DNA from: Haemophilus massiliensis
Lineage (GTDB): Bacteria > Pseudomonadota > Gammaproteobacteria > Enterobacterales > Pasteurellaceae
Direction of reading: 5' to 3'
DNA length: 64,000 bases
NCBI GenBank assembly: GCA_000752995.2
Contig: LM994634.1
Coordinates: 487,539-551,538, forward strand
The number at the start of each line of letters is the position of its first letter. Position 1 is the first letter of the stretch. Below the pieces are notes generated by a model, which saw nothing but the letters and a program-made list of their open reading frames with translations, had not been told where the DNA came from and ran no database searches. The position numbers were made by a program, and so were the translations under genes. Positions 9,115-17,852 of this stretch are shown piece after piece.

Positions 9115-9837
9115 ATGCTGGAAAATATCAGGATCGTGCTGGTGGAAACCTCGCACAGCGGTAATATCGGTTCTGCGGCGCGGGCAATGAAAACTATGGG
9201 CTTGGCGCATTTGTTTTTGGTAGCGCCGAAACAGCCCGTCGATGAGCAGGCGCTTGCCTTGGCTGCCGGTGCGGAAGATGTGGTTAATCATGCGGTGATC
9301 GTACGGCATTTTGACGACGCCATCGCGGACTGTTCTTTAGTCATCGGCACCAGTGCGCGATTGCGTCATGTGCAAAATCCGTTGATTGAACCGCGTGAAT
9401 GTGCCGAAAAAGCGATTTCGCATGCGCGACAAGGGAAAACCGCAATTGTGTTCGGGCGTGAGCGAAGCGGGTTGACCAACGATGAGCTGCTGAAATGTCG
9501 CTATCATTTAACGATTCCGGCTAATCCCGATTATTCATCGCTGAATTTGGCTATGGCGGTGCAGTTGGTTGCTTATGAACTGAGAATGGCATGGCGCGTT
9601 GCTTGTAATCCACGACAGCCGGCCCCACTTTCAGCAATAGAGAATACCTATCCGGATACACGGGAGTTGGAACATTTTTTTACTCATACCGAGCAGCTTT
9701 ATCGTCGGTTGGGTTTTATTCAAAATCAAGGTGTTATGCAAAAATTACGGCGTTTATATCAGCGGGCGGAAATTGAAAAAAGCGAGCTGAATATTGTGCA
9801 TGGTATGCTAAGTGCGGTGGAAAAAAGGCTTAAATAA
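9115..9837 (+). CDS. trmJ: tRNA (cytidine/uridine-2'-O-)-methyltransferase TrmJ
   Basis: SAM-dependent SPOUT-class methyltransferase that 2'-O-methylates position 32 of several tRNAs. The N-terminal SpoU/SPOUT domain (about residues 1-160) begins IRIVLVETSHSGNIGSAARAM and contains the knot motifs IVFGRERSGLTNDEL and SSLNLAMAVQL. A C-terminal tail of about 80 residues is typical of TrmJ. Length is 240 residues. No strong ribosome site is visible. It directly precedes iscR, as in E. coli and Haemophilus, but the IscR operator and promoter in the 74-base gap indicate that the isc operon can start independently. Confidence 0.92.
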   Translation: MLENIRIVLVETSHSGNIGSAARAMKTMGLAHLFLVAPKQPVDEQALALAAGAEDVVNHAVIVRHFDDAIADCSLVIGTSARLRHVQNPLIEPRECAEKAISHARQGKTAIVFGRERSGLTNDELLKCRYHLTIPANPDYSSLNLAMAVQLVAYELRMAWRVACNPRQPAPLSAIENTYPDTRELEHFFTHTEQLYRRLGFIQNQGVMQKLRRLYQRAEIEKSELNIVHGMLSAVEKRLK

Positions 9838-9846
9838 GGCGGTATA

Positions 9847-9878
9847 ATAGTTGACTAATTTAGTTGGTTATGTAAGAT
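9847..9878 (+). promoter_or_regulatory. iscR promoter with IscR type 1 operator
   Basis: The 25 bases at 9847-9871 match the type 1 IscR motif (ATASYYGACTRWWWYAGTCRRSTAT) at 23 positions; the two differences are T for C at position 19 and T for S at position 22. A -35 TTGACT (9851-9856) lies inside the operator and a -10 TAAGAT (9873-9878) follows after 16 bases. This is the arrangement expected for repression by [2Fe-2S]-IscR. Confidence 0.8.
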
Positions 9879-9911
9879 ATCGCCATTGATTTATAAGAAG
9901 GAAAATAGAAG

Positions 9912-10370
9912 ATGAAATTAACATCCAAAGGTCGTTATGCTGTAACCGCAATTTTAGATATTGCTTTGAACGCTGAAAACGGTCCTGTCAGTCTGGCCGA
10001 TATTTCGGAGAGACAGCATATTTCCCTTTCTTATTTGGAACAGCTATTTGCTAAATTGCGTCGTCACGGTCTGGTCAAAAGTGTGCGCGGCCCGGGCGGC
10101 GGCTATCAATTGGGACTGTCCGCCGACGAAGTTTCCATCGGTATGATCATTGCCGCGGTTAATGAAAATATTTCGGTGACCCGTTGTTTGGGGCAGGGCG
10201 ATTGTCAGGGCGGGCAGCAATGTTTGACACATTCCTTGTGGGATCAGTTAAGCCGCCGCATTGAAGATTTTCTCAATGATATTACCCTGGCGGAGCTGGT
10301 GAATCAGCATCATGGTAAGCATGTACAATCGCATCGGGATTTTGACAATTTAGTGATGATTAACGAATAG
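9912..10370 (+). CDS. iscR: Fe-S cluster-sensing transcriptional regulator IscR
   Basis: Rrf2-family winged-helix repressor that represses its own isc operon when loaded with a [2Fe-2S] cluster. It is 152 residues long. The HTH lies at about residues 28-50 ([24 protein letters not shown]), followed by the wing GPGGGYQLG. The cluster-binding segment has three cysteines spaced C-x5-C-x5-C around residues 92-104, with a histidine three residues later, exactly as in E. coli IscR. Ribosome site AAGGAAAA precedes ATG 9912. It is first gene of iscRSUA-hscBA-fdx, and its predicted operator lies immediately upstream. Confidence 0.96.
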   Translation: MKLTSKGRYAVTAILDIALNAENGPVSLADISERQHISLSYLEQLFAKLRRHGLVKSVRGPGGGYQLGLSADEVSIGMIIAAVNENISVTRCLGQGDCQGGQQCLTHSLWDQLSRRIEDFLNDITLAELVNQHHGKHVQSHRDFDNLVMINE

Positions 10371-10417
10371 CCTTATAAAAAGAGCGGTAAAAAATAAAGC
10401 GTTTTTAGGAGTTGATG

Positions 10418-11632
10418 ATGAAATTACCCATTTATTTAGATTATGCGGCGACTTGCCCGGTGGATGAACGTGTGGCGAAAAAGATGATGGACTATTTAAC
10501 CATTGATGGCACCTTCGGCAATCCAGCGTCACGTTCGCATAAATTCGGTTGGCAGGCGGAAGAAGCCGTGGATGTGGCGCGTAATCATATTGCCGATCTG
10601 ATTGGTGCGGACAGCCGGGAAATCGTATTTACTTCCGGTGCGACGGAAGCGGATAATTTAGCGCTGAAAGGCGCGGCGCATTTTTACCAGACCAAGGGTA
10701 AACATATCATTACCTGCAAAACCGAACATAAAGCGGTGCTGGATACCTGTCGTCAGCTGGAACGCGAAGGATTCGAAGTAACCTATTTAAGTCCCCAGTC
10801 GGACGGTTTGATTGATTTGGACGAATTACGTGCGGCGATTCGTGATGACACCATTTTAGTTTCCATTATGCACGTGAATAATGAAATCGGCGTAATTCAG
10901 GATATTGAACGTATCGGTGAAATCTGTCGCGAGCGGCGCGTGGTTTTTCATGTGGATGCCACTCAGAGCGTAGGGAAATTGCCGATTAATTTAGCGCAGC
11001 TGAAAGTGGATTTAATGTCCATGTCCAGCCATAAACTGTACGGGCCGAAAGGGATTGGCGCGTTATATGTGCGTCGCAAACCGCGCATTCGTCTGGAAGC
11101 GATTATTCACGGCGGCGGTCATGAACGCGGCATGCGTTCGGGTACTTTACCGGTGCATCAAATTGTCGGTATGGGCGAGGCTTATCGTATCTGTAAGGAA
11201 GAAATGGCGACCGAAATGCCGCGGCTGAAAGCATTGCGTGACCGCTTGTATCAAGGATTGAAAGACATTGAAGAAACCTATGTTAACGGTTCAATGGAAC
11301 ATCGAGTGGACAATAATCTAAACATCAGTTTTAACTATGTGGAAGGCGAAAGTCTGATGATGGCGCTGCGCGATATCGCCGTTTCTTCCGGCTCAGCCTG
11401 TACCTCGGCAAGTCTGGAACCTTCTTATGTGCTGCGTGCGCTCGGGCTGAACGACGAACTGGCACACAGTTCGATCCGCTTTACACTTGGGCGTTATACT
11501 ACCCAGGAAGAAATTGATTACACTATTAATCTGGTTAAAAGTGCGGTGCAAAAATTACGTGAATTATCGCCGTTGTGGGATATGTATAAAGAAGGCGTCG
11601 ATTTAAGCTCAATCGAGTGGACGCACCATTAG
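10418..11632 (+). CDS. iscS: Cysteine desulfurase IscS
   Basis: PLP enzyme that takes sulfur from cysteine and passes it as persulfide to IscU and to tRNA-thiolation enzymes. It is 404 residues when started at ATG 10418, which has TAGGAG six bases upstream and gives the family N-terminus [12 protein letters not shown] 10415 and TTG 10412 are too close to the ribosome site. [12 protein letters not shown] holds the PLP lysine (around residue 206) and [13 protein letters not shown] the active-site cysteine on the mobile loop (around 328). It is the second gene of the isc operon. A hairpin lies in the 109-base gap before iscU. Confidence 0.97.
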   Translation: MKLPIYLDYAATCPVDERVAKKMMDYLTIDGTFGNPASRSHKFGWQAEEAVDVARNHIADLIGADSREIVFTSGATEADNLALKGAAHFYQTKGKHIITCKTEHKAVLDTCRQLEREGFEVTYLSPQSDGLIDLDELRAAIRDDTILVSIMHVNNEIGVIQDIERIGEICRERRVVFHVDATQSVGKLPINLAQLKVDLMSMSSHKLYGPKGIGALYVRRKPRIRLEAIIHGGGHERGMRSGTLPVHQIVGMGEAYRICKEEMATEMPRLKALRDRLYQGLKDIEETYVNGSMEHRVDNNLNISFNYVEGESLMMALRDIAVSSGSACTSASLEPSYVLRALGLNDELAHSSIRFTLGRYTTQEEIDYTINLVKSAVQKLRELSPLWDMYKEGVDLSSIEWTHH

Positions 11633-11646
11633 TATTTTATCCTCCC

Positions 11647-11669
11647 ATGCCGCCTTATATTCGCGGCAT
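11647..11669 (+). other. Intercistronic hairpin between iscS and iscU
   Basis: Perfect seven-base inverted repeat ATGCCGC / GCGGCAT with a nine-base loop. No T run follows, so it is not a terminator; it may stabilise or direct processing of the iscS or iscU part of the mRNA. Confidence 0.6.
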
Positions 11670-11741
11670 ACGAGCATTGTTACTCGGCTTATTGTTTTTG
11701 ATAAACAGACAACTATTTTAAATGTAGGAAAGGAAGAAAAT

Positions 11742-12125
11742 ATGGCATACAGTGATAAAGTGATCGACCATTATGAAAATCCGCGTAATGTCGGTTCGTT
11801 TGATAAAAAAGCGGCGGATATCGGCACCGGTATGGTCGGTGCACCGGCTTGTGGAGATGTCATGCAGTTACAGATTAAAGTGAATGACAGCGGCATTATT
11901 GAAGATGCGAAATTCAAAACCTATGGCTGCGGTTCCGCCATCGCCTCCAGTTCCCTGATCACCGAATGGGTGAAAGGCAAATCACTGGATGAGGCGCAAG
12001 GTATTAAAAACAGCCAGATTGCAGAAGAACTGGAATTACCGCCGGTTAAAATTCACTGTTCTATTTTAGCGGAAGACGCCATTAAAGCGGCAATCGCAGA
12101 CTATAAAGCGAAAAAAGGCGAGTAA
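11742..12125 (+). CDS. iscU: Fe-S cluster assembly scaffold IscU
   Basis: Scaffold on which IscS, ferredoxin and the HscAB chaperones assemble and release [2Fe-2S] clusters. It is 127 residues long. The three conserved cluster cysteines are seen in GAPACGDVMQLQ (with the conserved aspartate), YGCGSAIASSSL, and KIHCSILAEDA. The LPPVKIHC segment is the HscA recognition motif (consensus LPPVK). Ribosome site AGGAAAGGAAG precedes the ATG. Hairpins flank the gene on both sides. Confidence 0.97.
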   Translation: MAYSDKVIDHYENPRNVGSFDKKAADIGTGMVGAPACGDVMQLQIKVNDSGIIEDAKFKTYGCGSAIASSSLITEWVKGKSLDEAQGIKNSQIAEELELPPVKIHCSILAEDAIKAAIADYKAKKGE

Positions 12126-12139
12126 TTGATTATTCTGAT

Positions 12140-12161
12140 ACGCGCGCATAACGACGCGCGT
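12140..12161 (+). other. Intercistronic hairpin between iscU and iscA
   Basis: Perfect seven-base inverted repeat ACGCGCG / CGCGCGT with an eight-base loop, followed by CATCATTTTT. It could be a weak terminator or a processing signal tuning iscU against iscA-hscBA. Confidence 0.6.
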
Positions 12162-12192
12162 CATCATTTTTACCTTCTATTTGGAGAATATT

Positions 12193-12516
12193 ATGGCGAT
12201 CACATTAACCGACAGTGCAGCGAATCGGGTAAAAACCTTTTTGACTAATCGCGGCAAGGGGATCGGATTGCGTTTAGGTATTAAAACTTCCGGCTGCTCG
12301 GGGCTGGCGTATGTGCTGGAGTTCGTCGATAGTCTGAATGAGGATGATCACGTATTTGACAATAATGGCGTTAAAGTGATTGTGGATAGCAAAAGCCTGG
12401 TTTATTTGGACGGCACCCAGCTTGATTTTGTGAAAGAAGGGTTGAATGAGGGGTTTAAGTTCGCTAATCCGAATGTAAAAGATCAGTGCGGCTGCGGTGA
12501 AAGTTTTAACGTATAG
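12193..12516 (+). CDS. iscA: Iron-sulfur cluster assembly protein IscA
   Basis: A-type carrier that receives Fe-S clusters and hands them to apoproteins, mainly [4Fe-4S] targets. It has 107 residues from ATG 12193, preceded by GGAG with a six-base spacer; a TTG four codons upstream is not needed. The three conserved cysteines are in [10 protein letters not shown] (around residue 35) and CGCGESF at the C-terminus (around 99 and 101). It is part of the isc operon and ends 13 bases before hscB. Confidence 0.96.
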   Translation: MAITLTDSAANRVKTFLTNRGKGIGLRLGIKTSGCSGLAYVLEFVDSLNEDDHVFDNNGVKVIVDSKSLVYLDGTQLDFVKEGLNEGFKFANPNVKDQCGCGESFNV

Positions 12517-12529
12517 GCAGGTAAGAGGC

Positions 12530-13060
12530 ATGACAAATCCATTCACGTTATTTGATCTGCCGGTTGATTTTGAACTTGACCGCAATCTCCTTTCACAGCG
12601 TTATCTGACGCTGCAAAAATCGCTGCATCCGGATAATTTCGCTAACCGCAGCGCGCAGGAACAGCGTCTGGCAATGCAGAAATCAGCGGAAGTCAATGAT
12701 GCGCTACAGATTTTGAAAGATCCCGTTTCGCGCGCCGACAGCATAATTACCTTGGCACTTGGCGAAGTGCGAAACGAGCAGCAGACCAATCACGATATGG
12801 CGTTTCTGATGCAACAAATGGAATGGCGTGAACAGCTGGAAAGCATTGAGCAGCAACAGGATAGCGTGCAGCTGGCGGCATTTTCACAACAGATCGCGCA
12901 GGCAGGAGAGGTTATTTTAAGTGAACTTTCCGGCGCACTTACTGCAAAAAACTGGCAACAGGGGCGCGTATTGACCGACCGACTGCGTTTTATTCGGAAG
13001 CTGACGGCAGAAATTGAGCGGATCGAAGAGAAACTGCTGGAAGGCTCAGGACTGATTTGA
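12530..13060 (+). CDS. hscB: Co-chaperone HscB (J-domain protein)
   Basis: J-type co-chaperone that brings IscU to HscA and stimulates its ATPase. It has 176 residues from ATG 12530. The N-terminal J-domain (about 1-75) carries the obligatory HPD in SLHPDNFANRS. The C-terminal part (about 85-175) is the three-helix IscU-binding domain. The true start was chosen by family length and the N-terminus NPFTLFDLP; extending upstream would overlap iscA. A 77-base gap separates it from hscA. Confidence 0.94.
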   Translation: MTNPFTLFDLPVDFELDRNLLSQRYLTLQKSLHPDNFANRSAQEQRLAMQKSAEVNDALQILKDPVSRADSIITLALGEVRNEQQTNHDMAFLMQQMEWREQLESIEQQQDSVQLAAFSQQIAQAGEVILSELSGALTAKNWQQGRVLTDRLRFIRKLTAEIERIEEKLLEGSGLI

Positions 13061-13137
13061 CGCCTTAGCGACAAAAGTCATTATCATACGTTGATTAACA
13101 CAGATTAATATACAAGAATTATATAGAGACAATATTC

Positions 13138-15003
13138 ATGGCATTACTGCAAATTGCCGAACCCGGTCAGAGCGCAGCTCCGCATCAACAAAATCGCGCG
13201 GTCGGCATTGATTTAGGCACTACCAATTCACTGGTTGCGACGGTACGTAACGGGATGACGGAAATTTTACTCGATGAACAGGAACGCCCGTTGACCCCCT
13301 CAATCGTTAATTTCCAACCGAATCAAGTTGTCAGCGTGGGGTATGATGCTGCCGTGTTGGCAAGCCAAGACCCGCGCAATACGATTATTTCGGTTAAACG
13401 TTTAATCGGTCGTTCGTTGGCGGATGTGCAGCACCGTTATCCGAATCTGCCTTATACGTTTGCGCAGACAGAAAACGGATTACCGCTGTTTCACACCGCG
13501 CTGGGATTGATTAGCCCGGTTGAAGTTTCGGCAGAAATTCTAAAAAAACTGACCGCACTTGCCGAACAGCGGTTGGGCGGTGAATTAGCCGGTGCGGTGA
13601 TTACTGTACCCGCCTATTTTGATGACGCACAGCGGCAAAGCACCAAAGATGCGGCAAAATTGGTCGGATTAAATGTCCTGCGCTTGCTGAACGAACCGAC
13701 GGCAGCGGCGATTGCTTATGGGCTGGACAGCGGACAGGAAGGCGTGATTGCGGTTTACGATTTGGGCGGCGGCACCTTTGATATTTCCGTGTTGCGTTTG
13801 TCCAAGGGCGTGTTTGAAGTGTTGGCGACCGGTGGAGATACGGCTTTAGGCGGTGATGATTTTGATCATCTCATTGCCGACTGGATTATGCAGCAATCCG
13901 GCGTCAGCCTTGAAGATGCACAGCAACGGCGCCAGTTAATTGAAATTGCTAATCAGGCCAAAGTGCGATTAAGTTCGGCACAGAAAACGGCGATTCAGTT
14001 TAAAGGCTGGTCGGGGGAGCTGTCTGTCGCGCAGTTTAATCAGCTGATTGAGCCGTTGGTTAAACGTTCTTTAATAGCTTGTCGCCGTGCCTTGAAAGAT
14101 GCTGGTGTCAGCGCGGCAGAGGTGCGTGAAGTGGTGATGGTCGGCGGTTCGACCCGCGTACCTTATGTACGTGAACAGGTGCAGGCGTTTTTCCAACGAC
14201 CGCCCCTGACATCCATTGACCCCGATAAAGTGGTGGCGCTAGGTGCTGCGATTCAAGCAGATATTCTGGTGGGGAATAAGCCGGAAGCGGAAATGCTGCT
14301 ACTGGATGTGATTCCGCTATCACTGGGAATTGAAACCATGGGCGGACTGGTGGAGAAAATTATTCCGCGCAATACCACCATTCCCGTTGCTCGCGCTCAG
14401 GAATTTACCACGTTTAAAGACGGCCAGACTGCAATGTCGATGCATATTGTGCAGGGTGAGCGCGAAATGGTGGACGATTGCCGTTCGCTGGCGCGTTTTA
14501 CCTTGCGCGGCATTCCGCCGATGGCGGCAGGCGCGGCGCATATTAGGGTAACCTATCAGGTGGATGCGGACGGTTTATTAAGCGTAACGGCAATGGAAAA
14601 ATCCACCGGCGTACAATCCTCCATTCAGGTTAAACCTTCTTACGGTTTAACGGATGACGAGATTACCGATATGCTGAAAACCTCAATGGAAAATGCCAAA
14701 CAGGATATTCAGGCGCGTCAGCTGGCGGAACAGCAGGTGGAAGCGGCACGGGTTATTGAAAGCGTGTATGCGGCGCTGCAACAGGATGAAGATTTACTCA
14801 ACGATGAGGAATTAAGTGCGGTTAAAAATGCGTTAGTTTCGTTACAACAAATACAGCAGCAGGATGACAGCTTGGTGATCAAACAAGGTATTAAAGCCCT
14901 GGATCTGGCGACACAAGAGTTTGCCGCGCGTCGTATGGATAAATCGATTCGCGCCGCCTTATCCGGTCATTCGATTGATGATATTGAGAAATTGAAGGAA
15001 TAA
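13138..15003 (+). CDS. hscA: Fe-S assembly chaperone HscA (Hsp70 family)
   Basis: Specialised Hsp70 that binds the LPPVK loop of IscU and drives cluster release with ATP. It is 621 residues long. The nucleotide-binding domain (about 20-385) shows [12 protein letters not shown], the connect/phosphate motif [16 protein letters not shown] and [12 protein letters not shown]. The substrate-binding domain follows (about 390-505) with SLGIETMGG at its start, then the helical lid. Compared with DnaK it has the HscA-type N-terminal extension and a short tail. It lies four bases before fdx, so the two are translationally coupled. Confidence 0.97.
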   Translation: MALLQIAEPGQSAAPHQQNRAVGIDLGTTNSLVATVRNGMTEILLDEQERPLTPSIVNFQPNQVVSVGYDAAVLASQDPRNTIISVKRLIGRSLADVQHRYPNLPYTFAQTENGLPLFHTALGLISPVEVSAEILKKLTALAEQRLGGELAGAVITVPAYFDDAQRQSTKDAAKLVGLNVLRLLNEPTAAAIAYGLDSGQEGVIAVYDLGGGTFDISVLRLSKGVFEVLATGGDTALGGDDFDHLIADWIMQQSGVSLEDAQQRRQLIEIANQAKVRLSSAQKTAIQFKGWSGELSVAQFNQLIEPLVKRSLIACRRALKDAGVSAAEVREVVMVGGSTRVPYVREQVQAFFQRPPLTSIDPDKVVALGAAIQADILVGNKPEAEMLLLDVIPLSLGIETMGGLVEKIIPRNTTIPVARAQEFTTFKDGQTAMSMHIVQGEREMVDDCRSLARFTLRGIPPMAAGAAHIRVTYQVDADGLLSVTAMEKSTGVQSSIQVKPSYGLTDDEITDMLKTSMENAKQDIQARQLAEQQVEAARVIESVYAALQQDEDLLNDEELSAVKNALVSLQQIQQQDDSLVIKQGIKALDLATQEFAARRMDKSIRAALSGHSIDDIEKLKE

Positions 15004-15006
15004 ACT

Positions 15007-15345
15007 ATGGTTAAAGTTGTTTTTTTACCCCATGAAACCCTGTGTCCGGACGGTATGGTTGTGGATGCGGCGGAAGGGGATAACTTACTGGATGTAGCGC
15101 TGGATGCAGGCGTTGAAATTGAACATGCCTGCGATAAATCCTGCGCCTGCACTACCTGCCATGTGATTATCCGCGAAGGCTTCGATAGTTTAAACGAAAG
15201 CAGCGATCAGGAAGACGATATGCTGGATAAAGCGTGGGGGCTGGAAGTGGATAGCCGTTTAAGCTGTCAATGCCAAATCGGTAAGGAAGATTTGGTGGTC
15301 GAAATTCCGAAATACAGCATCAATCACGCCCGGGAAGAACATTAA
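15007..15345 (+). CDS. fdx: [2Fe-2S] ferredoxin of the ISC system
   Basis: Adrenodoxin-type ferredoxin that supplies electrons for Fe-S assembly on IscU. It is 112 residues long. Cluster cysteines are in EHACDKSCACTTCHV (C-x5-C-x2-C, residues about 42-51) and a fourth in RLSCQC (around 87-89). In E. coli and Haemophilus iscX follows, but no iscX-like frame is present here; the next gene is gshF. No clear terminator ends the operon. Confidence 0.95.
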   Translation: MVKVVFLPHETLCPDGMVVDAAEGDNLLDVALDAGVEIEHACDKSCACTTCHVIIREGFDSLNESSDQEDDMLDKAWGLEVDSRLSCQCQIGKEDLVVEIPKYSINHAREEH

Positions 15346-15369
15346 TTGCCCGTCATGCAGTCGTAATCA

Positions 15370-15444
15370 TTGATAGCCATATTATTAATATGTATTTACG
15401 ACTTGTCTTTTTACGGATTGCCCCGAATAATAGATGGGCAGTCC
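15370..15444 (+). promoter_or_regulatory. Candidate gshF promoter and leader hairpin
   Basis: TTGATA (15370-15375), 17 bases, then TATTTA (15393-15398) is a possible sigma-70 promoter. Downstream, GGATTGCCC pairs with GGGCAGTCC (15415-15423 and 15436-15444, one G-T pair, 12-base loop), about 33 bases before the gshF start. No T run follows. The promoter call is weak; the hairpin is directly visible. Confidence 0.35.
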
Positions 15445-15477
15445 CCTTATGATATGATGAGTATTAAAAGGATACTT

Positions 15478-17751
15478 ATGAACATTCAACAAGCAATTAA
15501 GCAACATCGCCTCGGCTTATTATTTCGGCAAGGTTCGTTCGGCATAGAAAAAGAAAGTCAGCGTGTGCACGGCGACGGTTCGATTGTTACTACGGCGCAT
15601 CCGAAAGTGTTCGGCAACCGTTCCTATCACCCTTATATTCAGACTGATTTTGCCGAAAGTCAGCTTGAATTGATAACCCCGCCGAATAACAATATTGAGG
15701 ACAGTTTACGCTGGCTGTCCGCCATTCATGAAGTAGTGCTACGTTCCTTGCCGGAAGATGAATATATTTTTCCGTTCAGTATGCCAGCAGGCTTGCCGCC
15801 AGCGGAGCAAATCAAGGTGGCGCAGCTGGATAACGCTGAAGATGTGGCGTATCGGGAACATTTGGTGCAGTCTTACGGCAAGAATAAACAAATGGTCAGC
15901 GGTATTCATTATAACTTTCAGCTTGCGCCAGAACTGATTAGCACTTTATTTGCGCTGCAACATCGCTATCAAAGTGCGGTGGATTTTCAGAACGATTTAT
16001 ATCTGAAAATGGCGAAGAATTTTCTGCGCTATCAATGGGTACTGCTTTATTTGCTGTCTGCCACGCCGACGGTGGACGCCGATTATTTTAAACAGGGTTC
16101 GCCGCTACAACCAGGACAATATGTGCGCAGCTTGCGTTCCAGTCGTTACGGTTATGTGAATGCGCCGGAGATCGTCGTTTCGTTTGACAGCGTGGAAAAA
16201 TATGTCGAAACCTTAGAACATTGGGTGAAAAGCGGAAAACTGATTGCCGAAAAAGAATTTTATTCCAATGTGCGACTGCGTGGCGCGAAGAAAGCCCGCG
16301 ATTTGCTGCAAAACGGCATTCAGTATCTGGAATTCCGCCTGTTTGATTTGAATCCTTTCGAACCTTATGGCATCGGTCTGCGTGATGCGCAATTTATTCA
16401 TTATTTTGTGCTGCTGATGATCTGGCTGGATGACACCGCAGATCAAGCCGGAGTGGAATTAGGCAAGGCACGTTTGGCGCAAGTCGCTTGGGAAAATCCG
16501 CTGTCTGAAACTGCCTACCGTGAAGAAGGTGAGGCGCTACTTGAGCGCTTAATCGCTATGTTGAACGATATCGGTGCAGAGCAAAGTGCGGTCGAAATCG
16601 TGCAAGAAAAATTGGCGCAGTTTGCCGCGCCGGATAAAACCCTGTGCGGACGCGTAGTGCAGGCACTGGAACAAAACGGCGGCTACCAGCAGCTCGGTGC
16701 GGCGTTGGCAAAACGCTATAAAGCCGCGGCGTTTAAGCGGTTTTATGCGCTTTCCGCCTTTGATAATATGGAATTGTCCACGCAGGCATTGTTGTTTGAT
16801 TTGATTCAAAAAGGGATTAAAACCGAGATTCTGGATGAGCATGACCAATTCCTTTGCTTGCAATTCGGCGATCATATTGAGTATGTAAAAAACGGCAATA
16901 TGACCTCTCATGACAGCTATATCTCGCCGCTGATTATGGAAAATAAAGTGGTAACTAAAAAAGTGCTGGCTAAAGCCGGGTTCAACGTGCCGCAGAGTCT
17001 AGAATTTACCTCGGTGGAACAGGCGCTGGCGAGCTACAGTCTGTTTGAACGACGTGCGGTAGTGATTAAACCGAAATCCACCAATTACGGTTTAGGCATT
17101 ACTATTTTCCAGCAAGGCGTGCAGCACCGCGAGGATTTTGCCCAAGCGGTAGAAATCGCGTTCCGTGAAGACAAAGAAATTATGGTGGAAGATTATCTGG
17201 TCGGCACCGAATATCGCTTTTTTGTGCTCGGTGATAAAACGCTGGCAGTGTTGTTGCGTGTTCCCGCCAATGTTATCGGCGACGGCGTACACACAGTGGC
17301 GGAGTTGGTGGCGACGAAAAACGATCATCCGTTGCGCGGCGATGGCAGCCGTACTCCGCTGAAAAAAATCGCCTTGGGCGATATTGAGCGCTTACAGTTG
17401 AAGGAACAGGGGCTGACGATAGACAGCATTCCGGCAAAAGATCAATTGGTACAACTGCGGGCCAATTCCAATATCAGCACCGGCGGTGACAGTATCGATA
17501 TGACCGACGCAATGCATGACAGCTACAAACAGCTTGCCGTGGGCATCACCAAGGCTATGGGAGCGGCGGTGTGCGGCGTGGATCTCATTATTCCCGATCT
17601 GACGCGACCTGCCGAACCGAATCTCGCCTCATGGGGCGTGATTGAGGCGAATTTCAATCCGATGATGATGATGCACATTTTCCCTTATGCCGGACAGTCC
17701 AGACGGGTAACCCAAGATGTCATTGCGATGTTATTTCCGGAACTGAAATAA
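15478..17751 (+). CDS. gshF: Bifunctional glutamate-cysteine ligase / glutathione synthetase
   Basis: Makes glutathione from glutamate, cysteine and glycine in one polypeptide. It has 757 residues from ATG 15478, preceded by AAAAGGA; longer upstream frames lack a ribosome site. The N-terminal part (about 1-450) is a GshA-like ligase, with FGIEKESQR and SRYGYVNAPEIV. The C-terminal part (about 490-757) is an ATP-grasp ligase with VVIKPKSTNYGLGI, VEDYLVGTEYRFFVLG and VIEANFNPMM. This fusion is known from Pasteurella, Mannheimia, Listeria and streptococci, while H. influenzae imports glutathione. It directly follows the isc operon. Confidence 0.96.
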   Translation: MNIQQAIKQHRLGLLFRQGSFGIEKESQRVHGDGSIVTTAHPKVFGNRSYHPYIQTDFAESQLELITPPNNNIEDSLRWLSAIHEVVLRSLPEDEYIFPFSMPAGLPPAEQIKVAQLDNAEDVAYREHLVQSYGKNKQMVSGIHYNFQLAPELISTLFALQHRYQSAVDFQNDLYLKMAKNFLRYQWVLLYLLSATPTVDADYFKQGSPLQPGQYVRSLRSSRYGYVNAPEIVVSFDSVEKYVETLEHWVKSGKLIAEKEFYSNVRLRGAKKARDLLQNGIQYLEFRLFDLNPFEPYGIGLRDAQFIHYFVLLMIWLDDTADQAGVELGKARLAQVAWENPLSETAYREEGEALLERLIAMLNDIGAEQSAVEIVQEKLAQFAAPDKTLCGRVVQALEQNGGYQQLGAALAKRYKAAAFKRFYALSAFDNMELSTQALLFDLIQKGIKTEILDEHDQFLCLQFGDHIEYVKNGNMTSHDSYISPLIMENKVVTKKVLAKAGFNVPQSLEFTSVEQALASYSLFERRAVVIKPKSTNYGLGITIFQQGVQHREDFAQAVEIAFREDKEIMVEDYLVGTEYRFFVLGDKTLAVLLRVPANVIGDGVHTVAELVATKNDHPLRGDGSRTPLKKIALGDIERLQLKEQGLTIDSIPAKDQLVQLRANSNISTGGDSIDMTDAMHDSYKQLAVGITKAMGAAVCGVDLIIPDLTRPAEPNLASWGVIEANFNPMMMMHIFPYAGQSRRVTQDVIAMLFPELK

Positions 17752-17755
17752 TTGT

Positions 17756-17785
17756 AAAAACCGCATATTGTTTATGCGGTTTTTT
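17756..17785. terminator. Bidirectional terminator between gshF and the AEC carrier gene
   Basis: CCGCATA / TATGCGG stem, flanked by an A run on the left and a T run on the right, so it can end gshF on the plus strand and the convergent 17853-18812 gene on the minus strand. Confidence 0.85.
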
Positions 17786-17852
17786 ATGGTTTATAGACAT
17801 CAATTCTTAGCTGGTCTCCAACTGCTATGATGCCATGTAAAGTTGTCAGGTA

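Noticed and set aside
15370..15477. N-terminal extension of gshF by 36 residues
   Set aside because: The extra residues have no family likeness, while ATG 15478 has an ideal ribosome site and matches known N-termini.
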